Below are positions 52,459-54,230 of a stretch of 54,230 nt of DNA, piece after piece. How positions within the stretch are numbered: the stretch's first letter is position 1; each line of letters begins with the position of its first letter. This DNA is from an uncultured Myxococcaceae bacterium (GTDB lineage Bacteria > Myxococcota_A > Polyangia > Polyangiales > Ga0077539): NCBI GenBank assembly GCA_945952225.1, contig CAMFHP010000050.1, positions 1-54,230 on the forward strand, given 5' to 3'. Below the pieces are notes generated by a model that saw nothing but the letters and a program-made list of their open reading frames with translations, was not told where the DNA came from and made no database searches. The position numbers and the translations under genes were made by a program.

Positions 52459-54230
52459 TCAGCGCTTGCGGAGCGTGATGATCTGCTGGGTCATGAGGTT
52501 GTAGAGCGTGCGCAGCGCTTCGAGCTGCGACATGGCCGACACGTCGATGATGTCTTCGAGCGTCGACGCGCCATCGACGAGCGAGAGCAGAAAGCCCGCG
52601 CGGTGGTCGAGGGAGAGCCAGCGGAACTCCGACGGCGCCACGGCCAGCACGGGCACCTGATCGAGGGACCCGAGACGCCCGATGTAGATCGCCCGGAGCT
52701 TCGCGCGGCACACCTCGGCGATGTGCTTCGCGTCGCGGTCGTCGGGGTCGACTTCGAGCAGGGTCTCGGCGGTGTTGAGCGCGCCGGTGAAGTCACCGAG
52801 GTCGAAGCGCTCGTGCATCTCCTGCGAGGGCGAGATGCGACGGGGCGGCGGGGCCGCGGGCACGGGCTTCGGCGGCGATCCGTTCGAGGCCGTGGGCTTC
52901 GGCGTGAGCGCAGACATCGGACGCGGCGGCGTGGGCTTCGGCGCCGACGCCGAGGGCACGGGCGCAGCGCGCGGCGGCGTGGGCGCGGGCTTCGGCTGCA
53001 CCGCGGGCATCGGACGCGCGGGGGTCACCGCCTCGGAGCTGCTCGTCGCGGACGGGGCCTCGGCGCGCGGCGCGGGCATCGGCGGCGGAGGTGCCGAGCG
53101 CGACGATTCCATGAGGTGCGGCAGCGGCGGAGGACGCACGGGCGTCGGCGCTTCGTGCACCGAGTGGGCGAGCGTGGGGCGGCGCGAGGGCGAGGCCGGT
53201 CGGTTCCACGACGCGGTGCCCGGGGCCGCGGGGGGCCCGCTGGGACGGTCGGACTGCGACGAGGGCATCGACGGGGGCGGCGGCACGGAGAACGACGGCG
53301 CGGGCATCGACGACGGCCCCGGCGGACGCGACGAGGGCGCCTCGGGCGCGGTGTCGGCCCAGGTCATCGTGCGGGCGTTGGCGCGCGGCGGAATGCTCTG
53401 CGGCCCGGTCATGGCGCGGGCGCCCACCTCGTGCGGAGGGAGCTCGCGAGGGGGCTCACGGGAGGGCTCGAAGGCGTCGGGGCGCGGGCGGGTGACGGCC
53501 TCGGCGAAGGCGGGGTGATCCGGCGGCGAGGTGAACGCACCGGCGCTCGGAAAGGCCTGGAATCCAGCGGCCGGCGTGACCTCGTCGTCGTCGCGTCCCC
53601 AGCGGTCGAAGTCGCTGAGGTCGAAGTCCGAGGCGTCGTCGGGGGGCGGCGCAGCCGAGGGGGCGAGGAGCGTCTCGGGCAGTCGCGTCGAGGTGGAGAT
53701 CTGCGCGGGGTCGGGGAGCTTCGCCGACGCAGACCGCGCGCCCGTCGACGTGGGCAGCGGAGGCATCGCGGCGGGGAGCGGTCCCGGCGCGGGCGCCATC
53801 GCGGGCGACGGTGCGGGCGAGAGGTCGGCCATCGCGGCGGAGGCCGCGGGCGCGGGCGCGAAGGGCATGACGGGCTGCGCCTGCGCGGGCTCGAACTCCA
53901 CGTCTTCGCTGAGGTCGTCGAAGGTGAGCCCCGTCGAGACGAGGGCGCTACCACCCGAGATCTCGGGCCCGTTGTCGTCGTCGACGGCGCGCGGCGGCGC
54001 CGAGGCGAGGTCTCCGAAATCGAGGAACTCCTCGCCCTTCGGGTCGGCCTTCTCCATCAACGGCGGCAGAGGGTCGGGCTCGCTCCGTCGCTCGATGCGC
54101 GGCGCCACGTTGGCGGGCGGCACGGCGAAGAACGACCCGAGCTCATCGCCCACGGACACGTCGGCCTCCCACACATCGCGGGGCTCCGCGGTGGGGTGCG
54201 AGGGCTCGATGGTGGGCAGGAGGTGATGCA
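52459..54230 (-). CDS. Partial TPR/low-complexity regulator (5' end outside the window)
   Basis: At least 590 residues; the reading frame runs open to the right edge, so the true start is not visible. The bulk is acidic and then Pro/Ala/Ser-rich disordered sequence with short repeats. The C-terminal 120 residues are folded: a TPR-like helix pair (MHERFDLGDFTGALNTAETL, then DPDDRDAKHIAEVCR) followed by VPVLAVAPSEFRWLSLDHRA and DIIDVSAMSQLEALRTLYNL. That tail is common at the end of myxobacterial multi-domain regulators. The function cannot be assigned. It is convergent with the small lipoprotein gene (66 bp between stops). Confidence 0.7.
   Translation of the reverse strand, partial: HHLLPTIEPSHPTAEPRDVWEADVSVGDELGSFFAVPPANVAPRIERRSEPDPLPPLMEKADPKGEEFLDFGDLASAPPRAVDDDNGPEISGGSALVSTGLTFDDLSEDVEFEPAQAQPVMPFAPAPAASAAMADLSPAPSPAMAPAPGPLPAAMPPLPTSTGARSASAKLPDPAQISTSTRLPETLLAPSAAPPPDDASDFDLSDFDRWGRDDDEVTPAAGFQAFPSAGAFTSPPDHPAFAEAVTRPRPDAFEPSREPPRELPPHEVGARAMTGPQSIPPRANARTMTWADTAPEAPSSRPPGPSSMPAPSFSVPPPPSMPSSQSDRPSGPPAAPGTASWNRPASPSRRPTLAHSVHEAPTPVRPPPLPHLMESSRSAPPPPMPAPRAEAPSATSSSEAVTPARPMPAVQPKPAPTPPRAAPVPSASAPKPTPPRPMSALTPKPTASNGSPPKPVPAAPPPRRISPSQEMHERFDLGDFTGALNTAETLLEVDPDDRDAKHIAEVCRAKLRAIYIGRLGSLDQVPVLAVAPSEFRWLSLDHRAGFLLSLVDGASTLEDIIDVSAMSQLEALRTLYNLMTQQIITLRKR

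Overview
The window is a very GC-rich (roughly 70 percent or more by eye), densely coded chromosomal segment of a myxobacterium-like organism (phylum Myxococcota, probably a Polyangia/Sandaracinaceae-type lineage; the rank is inference). The evidence is a MYXO-CTERM-like C-terminal sorting tail, several secreted proteins and lipoproteins with long Asp/Ala/Val-rich linkers, a MopE-type Cys/Asp motif protein, two Ser/Thr kinases with C-terminal PEGA-like domains, a PilZ protein, and many GTG starts. No rRNA, tRNA, IS element, prophage or CRISPR array was found. I list 39 protein genes; one runs off the right edge.

Layout. 0-12 kb: a 42-bp tandem repeat array, a secreted PHB-depolymerase-like esterase, a stand-alone molybdopterin oxidoreductase (minus strand), a small holin-like membrane protein followed by a large lipoprotein, an SPFH/band-7 protein coupled to a small coiled-coil membrane protein, a MYXO-CTERM protein with an embedded Asp-rich insert, an APP1-type HAD phosphatase and a VWA lipoprotein. 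12-20 kb: a Ni/Co-type exporter with an EF-hand and His-rich loop, a histidine-kinase-like protein lacking clear catalytic motifs, queG, a KGG stress protein, and a minus-strand sugar-nucleotide cluster (GDP-mannose pyrophosphorylase, phosphomannomutase/phosphoglucomutase, ROK glucokinase). 20-27 kb: a lipoprotein-PDZ-NuoH-like membrane fusion, a PilZ-TM-AMIN-like protein and a Ser/Thr kinase. 26.6-33.7 kb: a two-gene operon of an HSP90-like GHKL ATPase and a giant 1802-residue partner whose own GHKL fold has lost its ATP-binding residues; an Asp-box propeller gene is divergent from it. 35-42 kb: a SEC-C protein, a membrane PAS-GGDEF-EAL protein, a TPR protein coupled to an Asp-repeat lipoprotein, and a MATE exporter. 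42.7-46.7 kb: a tight operon of Pal-like lipoprotein, CpoB-like lipoprotein, Ser/Thr kinase and LysM protein. 46.7-54 kb: a HisKA-like fragment without the phospho-accepting His, a MopE-type lipoprotein, an alpha/beta hydrolase, era-der, a small Cys-rich lipoprotein and a partial TPR/low-complexity regulator.

How the genes may work together. Housekeeping functions (era, der, queG, sugar-nucleotide synthesis) are interleaved with envelope proteins (lipoproteins, Pal/CpoB/LysM, exporters) and signalling proteins (kinases, PilZ, GGDEF-EAL). Stop-start overlaps (ATGA, GTGA, TGATG) couple at least seven gene pairs. Many first genes carry a TAnnnT hexamer only 6-10 nt before the start codon, which suggests widespread leaderless transcription and was used to choose several starts.

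The best candidate for an undescribed system is the GHKL ATPase/pseudo-ATPase pair (26620-33722). Its interior and the neighbouring kinase gene carry five copies of a 14-bp palindrome found nowhere else in the window.
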